Below, in pieces: positions 8,901 through 14,734 of a DNA stretch of 44,529 nt. The notes beneath the pieces were generated by a model. It was not told the origin of the DNA, did not search any database, and worked only from the letters and a program-made list of their open reading frames with translations. Location of the stretch: positions 1 through 44,529 of the forward strand of contig NZ_CBTJ020000036.1 of the NCBI RefSeq assembly GCF_001051235.1. Direction: 5' to 3'. The DNA is from Candidatus Competibacter denitrificans Run_A_D11 (GTDB lineage Bacteria > Pseudomonadota > Gammaproteobacteria > Competibacterales > Competibacteraceae). The first letter of the stretch is position 1. Each line of letters starts with the position of its first letter. The translations under genes were made by a program, and so were the position numbers.

Positions 8901-9520
8901 ACCACTGGCGCGAGCAGGCCGCGAGCGAAGCGCACGCTTGGCAAGCCGGTTTATGGGCGTCGCGGCAATTGCAGTTGAAAGCGGCTCCTGCCATGCGCGC
9001 GGCGCTGGCCAATGCGCATATTCCCAATGCGGTGCGTTGCGAAGCTTTGCGCGGATTGGCCGAGTGTGGCGACGCCAGCGATCAGGCGTTGTTGTTGCCG
9101 TTGTTGACCGATGTCGATCCCGACGTGCGGGCAGCGGCTAGCGCGGCGTTGGCGCAGCTTAACAGTCAAGCGGCGCTGCCGGTGTTGGAAAAATCGGCCA
9201 GCGTGGACGGCGCGGCCTTGCGGCCGGTGTTGCGGGCAGCGCTGCCGAATGCCGATGGTCGGTTGTTGGCGACTGCCGAGCAGCGCCAAGCCGTATTGCC
9301 GATTGTATTGGAACAGCAAGACGCCGCTGCCTTGATCCGTCGCGCTACCGCAGCGGGTGACACGGCCCGCTCTAGCGCCATTGCTGCGTTAGGTCGCTTG
9401 GGCGGCGATGCGGCTAAAACCGCCTTGGAAAGGATTTTGGCGAATAAGGGCGAGGATGGCGCAATTCGGGCGTTAGCGTTTAGGAGTTTGAGAAGGGTAG
9501 AGAGGAGGGTGACAAGGTAG
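2999..9520 (+). CDS. giant WD40-type plus HEAT-repeat protein (about 2173 aa)
   Basis: About the first 340 residues form WD40-like blades (for example DGELLIWRSDG, DGSIRVCFLEG and DGELKIWTLDQ). The rest is an almost unbroken chain of HEAT/PBS-lyase-type helical repeats, with dozens of D-x-x-x-x-VR-x-x-A-x-x-AL units. One break, at about residues 1190-1250, is Pro/Ala/basic-rich. Such proteins are scaffolds; no enzyme motif, signal peptide or membrane segment is seen. I chose the TTG at 2999 because homology to the truncated copy begins there (that copy starts with GTG at the same point) and an AAGGAA ribosome site precedes it. Longer readings would overlap the decarboxylase gene. The gene is very GC-rich. 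WD40 and HEAT scaffolds occur in bacterial conflict systems with MoxR or vWA partners, but none lies in this window. The function is unknown. Confidence 0.9.
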   Translation: MAKQYAPHIERLLAVAASGKLLAVGGRRDAAGVTGSSVHLLQLPKLNARFSAPLNAATTALAFSDDDLLLAGTADGELLIWRSDGQGATPDAQQTVHAGAIRALAISGRQVASVGEEGLLVLHDLKRDGDRIQFRERAQRRLSEQALRAVVVDTASASIAAAGADNTIYLLPLANIGDAEPRIMPCGERGIFALAFTGDGRIVAGCGDGSIRVCFLEGAIDEEDRSGDAAHQGPVRALLFSAALNDEQNRPLPHRLFSLGEDGELKIWTLDQRRKPRTVPIGRDPRALALVEGNPQAKPEQRGGTLVAVTEQRQLWLSPINQDGNPTGNGEVWDSRLQRLLDEVKATRSSSATLEALAQLAEDDARDALEYVLTQDSRPAQRIEAAQWLGKTQRRRSKPALARALNDDNPGVRKAALTALEQIDTDAPLQALQPALTSRHADLRLYAVKQLTQLRQASPLAPRWLGERLNDSDENVREAALDALLALEPATSVAPLQSAFERGSPDIRRAVLIRLGRRKLGATPDGRRLLDQALNDDTFAVRYAAFWISVIAYPTLLARLGRDNLVKIIEEFRAQGVIGAITDSEHWSEAQLEPLFAALACRQPDMALQAALCLSWLGDERASGALLQLSREPNPALRRQVAHFLAAAINDLAGDARLRARLQWLLTDEDAQVRATAFDSLLKLAEPEGPAGEIALAEPALRTPSGDIRTRALQLLVKHGATAPTELATRIDGLLGQALDDEAEDVRREAMRTLWAWHSKRPETTLRRAVTSVHADVRRWAVEELARQLRQSRAWAKELLLERVGDSAAEVGLAAYEALTKEDADKKHPEYHLAALHSPAPAVRIAGLKGALEAASADTLRGRLIELLQVEDAAQFIAAIEALDKLLPNDAHAFALAFDSPFYLLRVRAGELCGKRRDVRAVGPMQALLSITPASRDWPGPELRQRAAAALADVGDPASIPFLTTLLRDDDALVREHGARGLAAACQSANPQPLLDALAHADLAVRSWAADGLSKLGDARALPVLAGTQRHEHLPIRRGALYSFVALGGDGVQGLLQGLEDSERELQELTFAVIVARDIALARARLEPDLLLSALSASSPEIRYAAARVLEARLRDEDLGQWGLDLIGPRQPEKASDTRNWPDAGQRPRLLNAVVNALASDAPARRYAAAQILGLRPQPETFWRETKRLAEVATESAPPPTAPETEARLERKTGWIRSLFARPAKAETGSATQRLLTVLRFAGGGRRPPNEGQASAAELWRLAFGSYAGLIRQAPVAKGPDDYQRVRRDCIARLAALAQQADIGRDAVLPVLRQALSDPHHLVRQAALNALIELHPTQPLEPLALALQRESADIGRAAFDRLLTAAATGDTAALELAQGAVNAASAEVRRHALEQLPRLYPAGSLEPWLLALNSRFDDLRLTVVDRLLDEHDPRVAAALTRALESEHEELRLRAAVGLAQRGEALALDVLASALRAEPRIANRALEALVTLTHARPNPQTAEQAANAVIARLDDDPDKTADRPALLRALGRIGSLAALPLLGRGLLDKEQAAQHGLMLDILLQLLRDPSQPEQKRDDGKRYPNYQEAPALEALPPLLDHDNPAIRARVIDALALLDAKPAETLLMRLLDDRNEAIRAQACAQLAQRIVIGVPGASLEPLTRALAGGRRELLLAAAEGLARQQRPEAFQPLLLAFTAGLEPERKRAIAALGELGDRRALEYLEPLLDPRADIPADDRALAPDAAEALGALLPRLTDADEQKRIRDTLERLAREGSGELRWRALRGLRRIGDERSRALLERLTSDPYEDSAARQRAATELGQLGATASEPVLETLLHQRDAGLRKAGLDALQKLYPNDATQVNLLALNSEHAEISRPAARFLARQGDPDTLTQRLGVVKDQQVRQRLRRGLIRRQHFSTDALRTLLDSDSAATRAEAAWLAGNSGAAELADAVQTALQRAADGWRQTEQNHWREQAASEAHAWQAGLWASRQLQLKAAPAMRAALANAHIPNAVRCEALRGLAECGDASDQALLLPLLTDVDPDVRAAASAALAQLNSQAALPVLEKSASVDGAALRPVLRAALPNADGRLLATAEQRQAVLPIVLEQQDAAALIRRATAAGDTARSSAIAALGRLGGDAAKTALERILANKGEDGAIRALAFRSLRRVERRVTR
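3000..3156 (+). repeat. 157-bp direct repeat, copy 2, functional 5' end of the giant gene
   Basis: This is the partner of 1556-1712. Here the repeat continues in frame into the full-length WD40/HEAT coding sequence, so this copy is the working 5' end. The region before the start codon differs between the two copies, so the duplication did not include the ribosome site. Confidence 0.85.
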
Positions 9521-9568
9521 GTCTTTTAACGGCCATATTCATTGGATACTATTTTTTTAGACAAAACA

Positions 9569-10624
9569 TCATGCAATAGATGCAACTAGCTGGCGAATGT
9601 TAGGCTGCTGGTTATCAAGTTGAGATTGGTTAACAATTACCCGACGTCCAGCCACATCATGCTGGCCTGCTACTAAAAGGGTAATTGGAATTCCCAACGA
9701 ACTTGATATAACAGACGCTGTATTGGCATCAACTATCTCAAACTGAAACATACTGTTGAATTGTGTACGATTGCGTGGACTTCCTACGCCTGTTGGATGG
9801 ACATAGAACATATTTGGGTTCTGTCGCCAAACAGACCAAATCTCTTCTCCAATTTCGTGCACCACAGTACGGAATGCTTGCGCTGATCTTATATATTGCG
9901 TGAGTCTGTTACCGATGTAGCAATATATCTTAGGAATTGCTAATCTAAATTGATTGGAGTTTAAGAAAAACTGTGACTGTTGAGCACCAGGAATCCGGGT
10001 AACTCCATACAAAAGAGCTAACAAAGAACGTACAGCTCTTTTTGAGGAACCATCTGCGGAGAATGGGATAATGAGACTGTCCGCTGCTGACAAGGCAAGC
10101 TCAGTGTAAATCGAAAAACTAGGATTGCAATCGATAAATATTGTTGAGTTTTCTTGATCCCAAGATTTTTGTAGATCGTCTATAAGATCACGAATCCAAA
10201 TGTGAACAATCCTCCAAGCATCAGTTGGGCCAGGAAGAGTGGCTCCGAGAACACGAGGTGCTTGAATTTCAAGCTGTTCATCACCAGGGATTAAAAAGAG
10301 ATTACCTGGAACGGAAGAATTATAATCGACAACATTTATACCATAATTTGATCCTGTATGCGGATTAATGTATGGGCTTCGAATGCGATCCTCAATATAT
10401 CCAGAAATAGTCTTTCTTGGAGTTTGGCCGCTCAGCATATCAAGTAATTTTTCTCCATTTACCATACCTCCTAGTAACATACCGGATGAGTTGGCTTGTG
10501 GGCAAAGGTCTATAACAAGTATCTTTTTTCCTGGATGAGTTCTAGCGTATTCACTAGCGATTTGAAATGTCAAATAACTTTTTCCAACTCCACCTTTATT
10601 GTTCCACACAGCATATACGGGCAT
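9569..10624 (-). CDS. ParA/MinD-family ATPase (351 aa), stand-alone
   Basis: The N-terminus carries a deviant Walker A motif (NNKGGVGKS, residues 8-16, with Ser in place of the usual Thr). It is followed by the ParA A' motif around Asp39 (DLCPQAN) and a Walker B Asp165 in FIDCNPSF. These are the hallmarks of ParA-type ATPases that dimerise on ATP and often bind DNA. A GGAGG ribosome site lies 7 bases before the ATG. No parB, centromere-like iterons or replication gene is seen nearby, so it is not an obvious partition cassette. The gene is distinctly AT-rich and faces away from the antitoxin genes and MITE. A plasmid or genomic-island origin is plausible. The C-terminal 130 residues lack a recognised motif. 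Confidence 0.85.
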   Translation of the reverse strand: MPVYAVWNNKGGVGKSYLTFQIASEYARTHPGKKILVIDLCPQANSSGMLLGGMVNGEKLLDMLSGQTPRKTISGYIEDRIRSPYINPHTGSNYGINVVDYNSSVPGNLFLIPGDEQLEIQAPRVLGATLPGPTDAWRIVHIWIRDLIDDLQKSWDQENSTIFIDCNPSFSIYTELALSAADSLIIPFSADGSSKRAVRSLLALLYGVTRIPGAQQSQFFLNSNQFRLAIPKIYCYIGNRLTQYIRSAQAFRTVVHEIGEEIWSVWRQNPNMFYVHPTGVGSPRNRTQFNSMFQFEIVDANTASVISSSLGIPITLLVAGQHDVAGRRVIVNQSQLDNQQPNIRQLVASIA

Positions 10625-10938
10625 TTTGAAACCTCCGGTTCTGTTCAGCTGTAAAGCTTAACGCAAGTAAGTTTACTAATGTTAATAAAATTGAGTTCTT
10701 CAAGGATTTTGGTATATTTGATAGTTTTTCAAATAGATTTTTGAAAAAAACCATTGCTGAATAAAAAGTTATATTTAATCTATCCTCAACTTTGTTGGTC
10801 GGATAAAAATTATTGATGCACCAAAATTAGACATTGAATTTCTTATAAGCATGTTAGTCATTCCTCGAAATCACTGATTTATTCGTTTGCTTACAATCGA
10901 AGTATTTATTCCAAGCGATCTCGTAAAATTTAATCTTC
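10625..10938. other. AT-rich intergenic stretch without a gene
   Basis: This stretch of just over 300 bp lies between the parA-like gene and the MITE. It is strongly AT-rich, with runs of A and T, and has no supported reading frame on either strand. It must contain the promoter of the minus-strand ATPase gene. I could not pick a convincing -35/-10 pair, because many AT-rich hexamers qualify. Confidence 0.5.
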
Positions 10939-11055
10939 TAGGAGTTACGCAGTTGGATCTCTAACGCTCTGATTTTAAAAGAAATCGACTTGTGTGGCAG
11001 ACAGCCGAAATCTTCTATTAATCAATCACTTAGAATTTCAACTGCGTAACTCCTA
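10939..11055. mobile_element. 117-bp MITE-like element with 17-bp inverted ends and 5-bp target duplication
   Basis: The ends 10939-10955 (TAGGAGTTACGCAGTTG) and 11039-11055 are perfect inverted copies. The element is bracketed by the direct repeat TCTTC at 10934-10938 and 11056-11060, as expected for a transposition event with a 5-bp target duplication. It has no coding capacity for a transposase, so it would move only with help from another element. The same 17-bp end is present at 44435-44451 beside a transposase gene. The right end lies inside the 3' end of the antitoxin gene 11022-11258. Confidence 0.85.
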
Positions 11056-11258
11056 TCTTCATCAAGCAGCAATTCCCGCTCTACGATATTACGGCCTTGA
11101 CGGATATTCTCGATGCGCTTTAGTAGCACGCTTCTATTTGGCTCGCGCAACAGATAGGCGGTTTCGTCTTCGGAAGATCGGCTTAGCAGAGTCTCGTATT
11201 CAGCAATCGGCAAAATCACTGAAACTCGCTCGCCCGATGAATTGATAATGTATTGCAT
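11022..11258 (-). CDS. Phd/YefM-type antitoxin with a MITE-derived C-terminus, orphan
   Basis: This 78-residue protein begins MQYIINSSGERVSVILPI and continues with an EYETLL segment, typical of type II antitoxins of the Phd/YefM class (short β-rich DNA-binding N-terminus, toxin-binding tail). A GAGGG ribosome site precedes the ATG. The last 11 residues (RSYAVEILSD plus the codon spanning the junction) are encoded by the inverted end of the 117-bp element. If the element and one target copy are removed, the frame reads LLLDED followed directly by TAA. The insertion has thus replaced the native stop. No RelE/ParE-type toxin gene follows on this strand, so the antitoxin is an orphan. Confidence 0.7.
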   Translation of the reverse strand: MQYIINSSGERVSVILPIAEYETLLSRSSEDETAYLLREPNRSVLLKRIENIRQGRNIVERELLLDEDRSYAVEILSD

Positions 11259-11288
11259 AGCTAACCCTCAACGGAATCCAGACAACGT

Positions 11289-11507
11289 ATGATAAAACTC
11301 AACATCCGCGAAGCCAAAACCCACCTGTCCCGCTATCTCGCCGAGCTGGAACACGGTGAAACCATCCTGTTATGCAAACGTAACGTCCCCATCGCTGAAA
11401 TTCGCCCCTTGCCCAAGCCCCGCAACCAACCGCGTCCCCTTGGCCTGGCGGCAGATCGCGGTGTGGCACTGTCGCCTGAGTTCTTCAAGCCAGTCTACAA
11501 ATTATGA
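11289..11507 (+). CDS. Phd/YefM-family antitoxin (72 aa), orphan
   Basis: The sequence opens with MIKLNIREAKTHLSRYLAEL, followed by GETILLCKRNVPIAEI. This is the classic prevent-host-death N-terminus that forms the dimeric operator-binding domain, and the short tail ending FFKPVYKL would bind a toxin. The usual partner is a VapC-like PIN nuclease starting within a few bases downstream. Here the following bases give only a short meaningless frame, so the toxin is missing. The gene is divergent from the other antitoxin gene, with 30 bp between the start codons. Its composition is closer to the genome average than that of the neighbour. Confidence 0.8.
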   Translation: MIKLNIREAKTHLSRYLAELEHGETILLCKRNVPIAEIRPLPKPRNQPRPLGLAADRGVALSPEFFKPVYKL

Positions 11508-11638
11508 ATGCTGCACAACAGACCCGGACACCAGCGAACGTCCGAACTTCAACTAAAGATACCCGATCAACGGCATAGACGCTTATCCTACGAAATATAA
11601 GCCCATCTACCTCAAACAGCAGGATACAACCTTTTTCC

Positions 11639-12355
11639 ATGCGTGGTAATCTCGATTTCAGTTCCTGGAGCGGGCTGGCGTCCACCCTGTTTGGCCTGAT
11701 ACTCATTTCGCTGATCGCGGTCGGTATCCGCCTGATTTTCATGCAGACTATCCAGCGGCGGCGCGAGCGCGAAAACCGCCAGATCAACGAACGCCTGCGC
11801 ACCCTAATCGCCGCTTACAAAACCCTGGGCGGGTCGTTCACTGGCGAACTGGCGGTTGATCCCAGCCATCTGGGGCAACTGCGTCAGGTGGAAATCTCAA
11901 TGGATGAGGCTGAAAACGCTAACGGATTAACGCCCGCAGGCGGCGAGGGCGGGCCAGCGGTCACCAGTTCTGAACGCCGCCGCCGTATCCGCGATACAGT
12001 CGAAGCCTCTTTATCGGATGTCATCCTGCTGGGTACGGATGAACAAGTCCGACTGGCTGCGCACGCCGCAACCGAAATGGTGGCTGGCCGTAAAGTCGAA
12101 CTGGCTGAACTGGTGGTGTCCTTACGAAATTTCATCCGCCAGGCGCTTGACTTAGCGCCGATCCCTCTTAGCCTGATTATCCCCAGCCAGGGGCCATTGC
12201 GGCCGAGCACGAGCGGTGGTCGAGGCGGCGGTGGCGATAAAGGGGGTGGCATGGATGGCGGAATGGGTGCCGGGATAGGCGCGGGCGTCGGCGCCAACCT
12301 GGGTCACGAATCCGCCGAACCGACGGGAACGCCGCCTGATGAAGCGCACCGATAA
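11639..12355 (+). CDS. membrane-anchored hypothetical protein with glycine-rich tail (238 aa)
   Basis: One transmembrane helix (about residues 14-36) is followed by a basic stretch (QRRRERENRQ) and a soluble, probably cytoplasmic, helical domain. That domain contains RTLIAAYKTLGGSF and, further on, SLSDVILLGTDEQVRLAA and LVVSLRNFIRQALDL. I believe I have seen this core in conserved hypothetical proteins of proteobacteria but cannot name a function. The last 45 residues are a low-complexity Gly/Met/Asp-rich tail. It stands between the antitoxin region and the convergent uup gene, 28 bp from the uup stop, with no clear terminator between them. Confidence 0.8.
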   Translation: MRGNLDFSSWSGLASTLFGLILISLIAVGIRLIFMQTIQRRRERENRQINERLRTLIAAYKTLGGSFTGELAVDPSHLGQLRQVEISMDEAENANGLTPAGGEGGPAVTSSERRRRIRDTVEASLSDVILLGTDEQVRLAAHAATEMVAGRKVELAELVVSLRNFIRQALDLAPIPLSLIIPSQGPLRPSTSGGRGGGGDKGGGMDGGMGAGIGAGVGANLGHESAEPTGTPPDEAHR

Positions 12356-12383
12356 TCAATCAGCAATGCGCTCTACAAACGGC

Positions 12384-14279
12384 TTAACTGGAAGTCCGTC
12401 CTTCCAACGCTTCCCACCGCCCATAACATCCTTCCAATTCCGTTTCCAGCGCCTTTAATTCTTCCAATCGGGCAGTAACCGCTGCGGCATCCTGCTTATA
12501 AAAGGCGGGATCGGCGGTTAAATCATGTAATTCCCGCTGACGTTGTTCCAATTGCTCGATGCGAGCGGGCAATTGCTCCAGTTCACGCCGTTCGTTATAG
12601 CTCAATTTGCCCGCCGCCGCCGATTTCGAGGGCTTGGGCGACAGTGCGGGGGCGGGTTTCGGTTTGACGGCAGACGCGGCTTCTGGCGCGGCGCGCTGGC
12701 GCAGCCAATCGCTATAACCGCCGACATATTCCCGGATGCCGCCGTCACTCTCGAACACCACGCAACTGGTCACCACGTTATCCAGAAACGCCCGGTCGTG
12801 ACTGACTAGCAGTAAGGTGCCGGTGTACTCCAGCAACAGTTCTTCGAGTAACTCCAGCGTTTCCAGATCGAGATCGTTGGTCGGTTCGTCCATCACCAGC
12901 AGATTGGCGGGCTGGGTGAATAAACGCGCCAATAACAGCCGGTTGCGCTCACCGCCGGACAGCGATTTGACCGGCGAGCGCACCCGTTGCGGGGTAAACA
13001 GAAAATCGCCCAGATAGCCGATGATATGGCGGCGCTGACCGTTGATTTCGACGGTTTCCCGCCCGCCCGCCACGCTATCCAGCACAGTCTGTTCCGGTTC
13101 CAGATGCTCGCGCAACTGGTCGAAATAGGCGATGTCCAGCTTGGTGCCGTGCTTAACCTCGCCCGCATCCGGCGACAAGCGGCCCAGCAGCAGATTCAAC
13201 AAGGTGGTCTTGCCGGAACCATTCGGGCCGATCAAGCCAATGCGGTCGCCGCGCATGATTCGGGTCGAAAAATCACGGATCAGCGGTTCATCCTGCCAGG
13301 CGTAGCGGACATTTTTCGCCTCGATCACCAGCTTGCCGGACAGTTCGGCCTGGCCCAGCGCAAAGCTGGCCTTGCCGAGTTGTTCGCGGCGCTGGCGGCG
13401 CTCCTCGCGCAAGGCGTACAGCGCCCGCACCCGACCCTCGTTGCGGGTGCGACGCGCTTCAATCCCTTGCCGAATCCAGATTTCTTCCTGCGCCAGATTC
13501 TTGTCAAACTTGGCGTTGTGGCGGGCTTCAATCTCCAGCAGCGCCGCTTTCTTCTCCACAAACGCGGCGTAATCGCCCGGCCACGAAGTCAGCACGCCAC
13601 GGTCCAACTCCAGCAAACGCGTCGCCAGCCGTTGCAACAGCGCCCGGTCGTGGGTGACGAACAGCAGCCCGCCGCGAAACTCCAGCAACTCATTTTCCAG
13701 CCACTGAATAGTTTCCAGATCAAGGTGGTTGGTCGGCTCGTCCAGCAGCAAAACGTCCGGTTCACGTACCAGCGCCCGACCTAACAGCACCCGCCGCCGC
13801 CAACCACCGGACAGTTCCGCCAGCGGGGTATCAGCGGGCAATTGCAAGCGGCTGATGACGGTTTCGACCCGCTGCTGCCAGCGCCAACCGTCGCGCGCTT
13901 CCAGTTCGTGCTGCAAGCGTTCCATCTGGCGCATCTCATCGGAGGTGGCGGCCTGGCTCAGCCGGTGGGCGGCTTCGTGATATTCCGCCAGCAGTCCGCC
14001 TAACTCCAGGCCACCGGCGACGATTTCAAACACGGTGGCCGCTGTATCAGCGGGCAACTCTTGCGCCAGCGTGGCGACCCGCAACCCGGGCTGCCGCCAG
14101 AGATCGCCGCTGTCGGGCTGGATTTCCCCAGCCAGCAGGCGCAGCAAGGTGGTCTTGCCCGCGCCGTTGCGGCCGATCAGGCAGACCCGTTCGCCCGCAT
14201 CCAATTGGAAATCAGCCCCATCCAGCAGCTTTTCCGCACCGAAGGCGATGGAGAGATTGTCAAAACTGATTAAAGGCAT
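12384..14279 (-). CDS. uup: ABC-F family ATPase Uup
   Basis: The 631-residue protein carries two ABC cassettes with no membrane domain. Walker A motifs are GRNGAGKTT (about residue 36) and GPNGSGKTT (about 352). Signatures are LSGGWRRRV and LSGGERNRL. Walker B motifs are LLLDEPTNHLD and LVMDEPTNDLD. After the second cassette come an Ala/Pro/Lys linker and a coiled-coil C-terminal domain (NERRELEQLPARIEQLE), which is characteristic of Uup and binds DNA in E. coli. ABC-F proteins act on ribosomes, and Uup has also been linked to precise transposon excision and branched-DNA tolerance. Its start overlaps the end of the zinc-ribbon gene by 20 bp, which suggests coupled translation. Confidence 0.95.
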   Translation of the reverse strand: MPLISFDNLSIAFGAEKLLDGADFQLDAGERVCLIGRNGAGKTTLLRLLAGEIQPDSGDLWRQPGLRVATLAQELPADTAATVFEIVAGGLELGGLLAEYHEAAHRLSQAATSDEMRQMERLQHELEARDGWRWQQRVETVISRLQLPADTPLAELSGGWRRRVLLGRALVREPDVLLLDEPTNHLDLETIQWLENELLEFRGGLLFVTHDRALLQRLATRLLELDRGVLTSWPGDYAAFVEKKAALLEIEARHNAKFDKNLAQEEIWIRQGIEARRTRNEGRVRALYALREERRQRREQLGKASFALGQAELSGKLVIEAKNVRYAWQDEPLIRDFSTRIMRGDRIGLIGPNGSGKTTLLNLLLGRLSPDAGEVKHGTKLDIAYFDQLREHLEPEQTVLDSVAGGRETVEINGQRRHIIGYLGDFLFTPQRVRSPVKSLSGGERNRLLLARLFTQPANLLVMDEPTNDLDLETLELLEELLLEYTGTLLLVSHDRAFLDNVVTSCVVFESDGGIREYVGGYSDWLRQRAAPEAASAVKPKPAPALSPKPSKSAAAGKLSYNERRELEQLPARIEQLEQRQRELHDLTADPAFYKQDAAAVTARLEELKALETELEGCYGRWEALEGRTSS

Positions 14280-14586
14280 GATGCGAATTCCGTTTTAGGC
14301 GCGGATTGATGGGTAGTTTGCGCGGTAGTTTAGACCGGATTGGAGGTTTTCTTGCTTGATAGCAATTCGGGCAAACCCGGATTTCCTTGACAATTTCGGC
14401 TCCGCTTCCGCCCGGATCGTCACGCGATTCCCAGCGGCTTTTCTTGGAGAGCGAATCGGCTTTGGTCAGCTTAAACCAATTGGCTTCCGAACGATGCGGA
14501 TAGGACTTGAAGCGGGTTTTAACGGTGATCTGAAAGGAAGGGATATGGGCGGGAACGATCTTGCTGCAAGATTGGCATTGATACAC
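14260..14586 (-). CDS. small zinc-ribbon-like protein (108 aa), conserved hypothetical
   Basis: Two cysteine pairs, YQCQSCSK at the N-terminus and VCPNCYQA at about residue 75, are spaced as in a zinc ribbon. Between them lie a segment resembling TRFKSYPHRSEAN and the string DDPGGSGAEIV, which I regard as a conserved block of a small uncharacterised family. A very basic tail (RSKLPRKLPINPRLKR) follows. I take the GTG at 14584-14586 as the start, since the first CxxC follows at once. The 3' end overlaps uup by 20 bp in another frame. It is transcribed first, so the two genes are probably one unit. The function is unknown; nucleic-acid binding would be a guess. Confidence 0.7.
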   Translation of the reverse strand: MYQCQSCSKIVPAHIPSFQITVKTRFKSYPHRSEANWFKLTKADSLSKKSRWESRDDPGGSGAEIVKEIRVCPNCYQARKPPIRSKLPRKLPINPRLKRNSHHAFNQF

Positions 14587-14734
14587 TACATCCGGCCGGA
14601 ATGTTTACTCCACGGGGGGGCCGATGTCCCAGCGGCGTCAAGTGGAAACTGATTAAATCGCTGTACGACAATGCAACGGCTGCGGAGTATAGGGCGGTGT
14701 ACTGTTGTCTGTACAGCGTGTGATTGCCAGGCGG

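Noticed and set aside
10994..11245. 83-codon plus-strand frame over the MITE and antitoxin
   Set aside because: Antisense to the antitoxin gene and crosses the MITE border; not protein-like.
11485..11802. 105-codon minus-strand frame between the antitoxin and the anchored protein
   Set aside because: Arg-rich shadow overlapping two better genes, without a ribosome site; it does not resemble a toxin.
12987..13784. 265-codon open frame antisense to uup
   Set aside because: Shadow of the well-supported uup gene, with no ribosome site and no family pattern.
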